A stretch of DNA of 6,516 nt from assembly GCA_937871645.1 (NCBI GenBank), contig CALMPZ010000497.1:1-6516 (forward strand), read 5' to 3'. A program made the translations under genes and the position numbers. Position 1 is the first letter of the stretch, and each line of letters begins with the position of its first letter. This document shows, one piece after another, positions 5,658 to 6,516 of the stretch. Under the pieces are notes generated by a model. The model saw only the letters and a program-made list of their open reading frames with translations. It had not been told where the DNA came from and made no database searches. This DNA comes from an uncultured Polymorphobacter sp. (GTDB lineage: Bacteria; Pseudomonadota; Alphaproteobacteria; Sphingomonadales; Sphingomonadaceae).

Positions 5658-6386
5658 ATGATCGAAGTCGTCCAGGTGCCCGTGCTGAGCGACAATTACG
5701 TCTATCTGGCGCACGACGCGGCGAGCGGCGAGACCACGGTCATCGACCCCGCGGTCGCCGAACCGGTGCTCGATGCGGCGGCGGCGCGCGGCTGGAAAAT
5801 CACGCAGATCTGGAACACCCACTGGCACCCCGACCACACCGGCGCCAATCTGGCGATCAAGGCCGCGACCGGCTGCACCATCACCGGCCCGGCGGGGGAA
5901 TCAGCAAAGATCCCCGGCATCGACCGCGCGGTGGCGCAGGGCGACAGCGTCGCGCTCGGCGCCAACGCCTTCAGCGTCATCGATTGCGGTGGCCACACGC
6001 TGGGCCACAACGCCTATTACGAAGCCGGGTCAAAGACGCTGTTCTGCGGCGACACGCTGTTCGCGCTCGGCTGCGGCCGGGTGTTCGAAGGCACCGCAGC
6101 GCAGATGTTCGACAGCCTGAACAAGCTGATGGCGCTGCCCGACGACACCCGCGTCTTCTGCGCGCACGAATATACCGCCTCGAACGCGCGCTTCGCGGTG
6201 ACGGTCGAACCGGGCAACGCCGCCCTCACCGCACGCGTGCAGGAAATCACGCGGTTGCGCGCCGCGAACCAGCCAACGGTGCCCTCCACCATCGGCTATG
6301 AACGCGCCACCAACCCGTTCGTGCGCGCCGCAACCGCCGACGAATTTGCAGTGCGCCGGTCGGGCAAGGACAGTTTCAAGGGCTAA
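5658..6386 (+). CDS. gloB: Hydroxyacylglutathione hydrolase (glyoxalase II)
   Basis: This enzyme hydrolyses S-D-lactoylglutathione to D-lactate and glutathione, completing methylglyoxal detoxification. The 242-residue metallo-beta-lactamase-fold protein has the binuclear metal site THWHPDH (54-60; His55, His57, Asp59, His60), His113 in GGHTLGHNAYY, bridging Asp132 in FCGDTLF, and His170 in FCAHEYT. GCGRVFEGTAAQMFDSL (138-154) is a glyoxalase II hallmark. The C-terminal NPFVR and RRSGKDSFKG, which contains basic residues at the glutathione-binding positions, set it apart from other metallo-hydrolases. Length is normal, slightly shorter than the 250-260 of many homologues. GGGAG at 5645-5649 lies eight bases before ATG 5658, inside the end of gloA, and only one base separates the two genes, so they form one operon. 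Confidence 0.93.
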   Translation: MIEVVQVPVLSDNYVYLAHDAASGETTVIDPAVAEPVLDAAAARGWKITQIWNTHWHPDHTGANLAIKAATGCTITGPAGESAKIPGIDRAVAQGDSVALGANAFSVIDCGGHTLGHNAYYEAGSKTLFCGDTLFALGCGRVFEGTAAQMFDSLNKLMALPDDTRVFCAHEYTASNARFAVTVEPGNAALTARVQEITRLRAANQPTVPSTIGYERATNPFVRAATADEFAVRRSGKDSFKG

Positions 6387-6406
6387 GAGCCTCCGGCGGG
6401 CAGGCC
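6386..6406 (+). repeat. 21-base dispersed repeat, copy 2
   Basis: This copy matches 2247-2267 at 19 of 21 positions and begins on the last base of the gloB stop codon. It contains the core CCGGCGGGCAGGCC. The short GCCT (6389-6392) and AGGC (6402-6405) arms can pair, so it may form a small 3' hairpin, but there is no T-run for an intrinsic terminator. Confidence 0.55.
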
Positions 6407-6451
6407 AGCACTTGTACCCGGCTGCGGCCTGGTCCCACCAATTCAACTTCG

Positions 6452-6516
6452 TCATCCCGGCGAAGGCCGGGATCCAGCTTCTGCTTGCTGACGTCGACAA
6501 GAAAGCTGGGTCCCGG
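6452..6516. repeat. Palindromic intergenic repeat (REP-like), cut by the window end
   Basis: ATCCCGGC (6454-6461) and GCCGGGAT (6466-6473) form a perfect 8-bp stem with loop GAAG. A second, larger inverted repeat pairs CCGGGATCCAGCTT (6467-6480) with AAGCTGGGTCCCGG (6503-6516), complementary at 13 of 14 positions around a 22-base centre. The right arm touches the last base, and its mirror of the first hairpin would lie just outside. I remember similar TCATCCCGGCGAAGGCCGGGATCCAG-type elements as abundant in alphaproteobacterial intergenic DNA. Its place after gloB could contribute to transcription termination or mRNA stability. Confidence 0.7.

Overview
The window looks like chromosomal DNA of a GC-rich alphaproteobacterium, most likely a sphingomonad-type organism. 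This rests on the strong G/C bias at third codon positions in the flanking genes, a glutathione-dependent glyoxalase operon, and a terminal palindromic repeat of a kind I remember from alphaproteobacterial intergenic regions. The genus cannot be fixed from the sequence alone.

Layout. (1) Positions 1-2231, plus strand, GC-rich: the C-terminal end of an unrecognised membrane protein overlaps by 4 bases (ATGA) the start of a 639-residue protein. That protein has an N-terminal multi-helix membrane region, a linalool dehydratase/isomerase-like (Ldi) alpha/alpha-barrel domain, and a small beta-rich C-terminal domain. (2) About 2277-3990: a sharply AT-rich island. It carries two overlapping minus-strand genes, a family 2 glycosyltransferase and, downstream of it, a four-helix membrane protein of unknown function. 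An imperfect inverted repeat lies just upstream of the pair. (3) 4012-4728, minus strand, GC-rich again: a membrane-anchored SIMPL-domain protein. (4) 4794-6386, plus strand, divergent from the SIMPL gene: a tight three-gene operon of a hotdog-fold acyl-CoA thioesterase, glyoxalase I (gloA) and glyoxalase II (gloB). (5) 6387-6516: a non-coding tail with two repeat elements. One is a second copy of a 21-base motif that also follows the Ldi-like gene. The other is a larger palindrome cut by the window end.

How the genes fit together. gloA and gloB encode consecutive steps of glutathione-dependent methylglyoxal detoxification: hemithioacetal to S-D-lactoylglutathione, then to D-lactate and free glutathione. 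The co-translated thioesterase adds another thioester hydrolase whose link to the pathway is unproven. The Ldi-like protein and its overlapping membrane partner look like a separate co-translated unit. The AT-rich glycosyltransferase/membrane-protein pair appears to be a foreign cassette inserted between two host transcription units. No transposase, integrase or attachment repeat is visible to explain its arrival.

The most interesting items are the membrane-fused Ldi-like enzyme, which has an altered active-site region, and the orphan AT-rich glycosyltransferase plus four-helix pair. Neither can be shown from sequence alone to be a new system.
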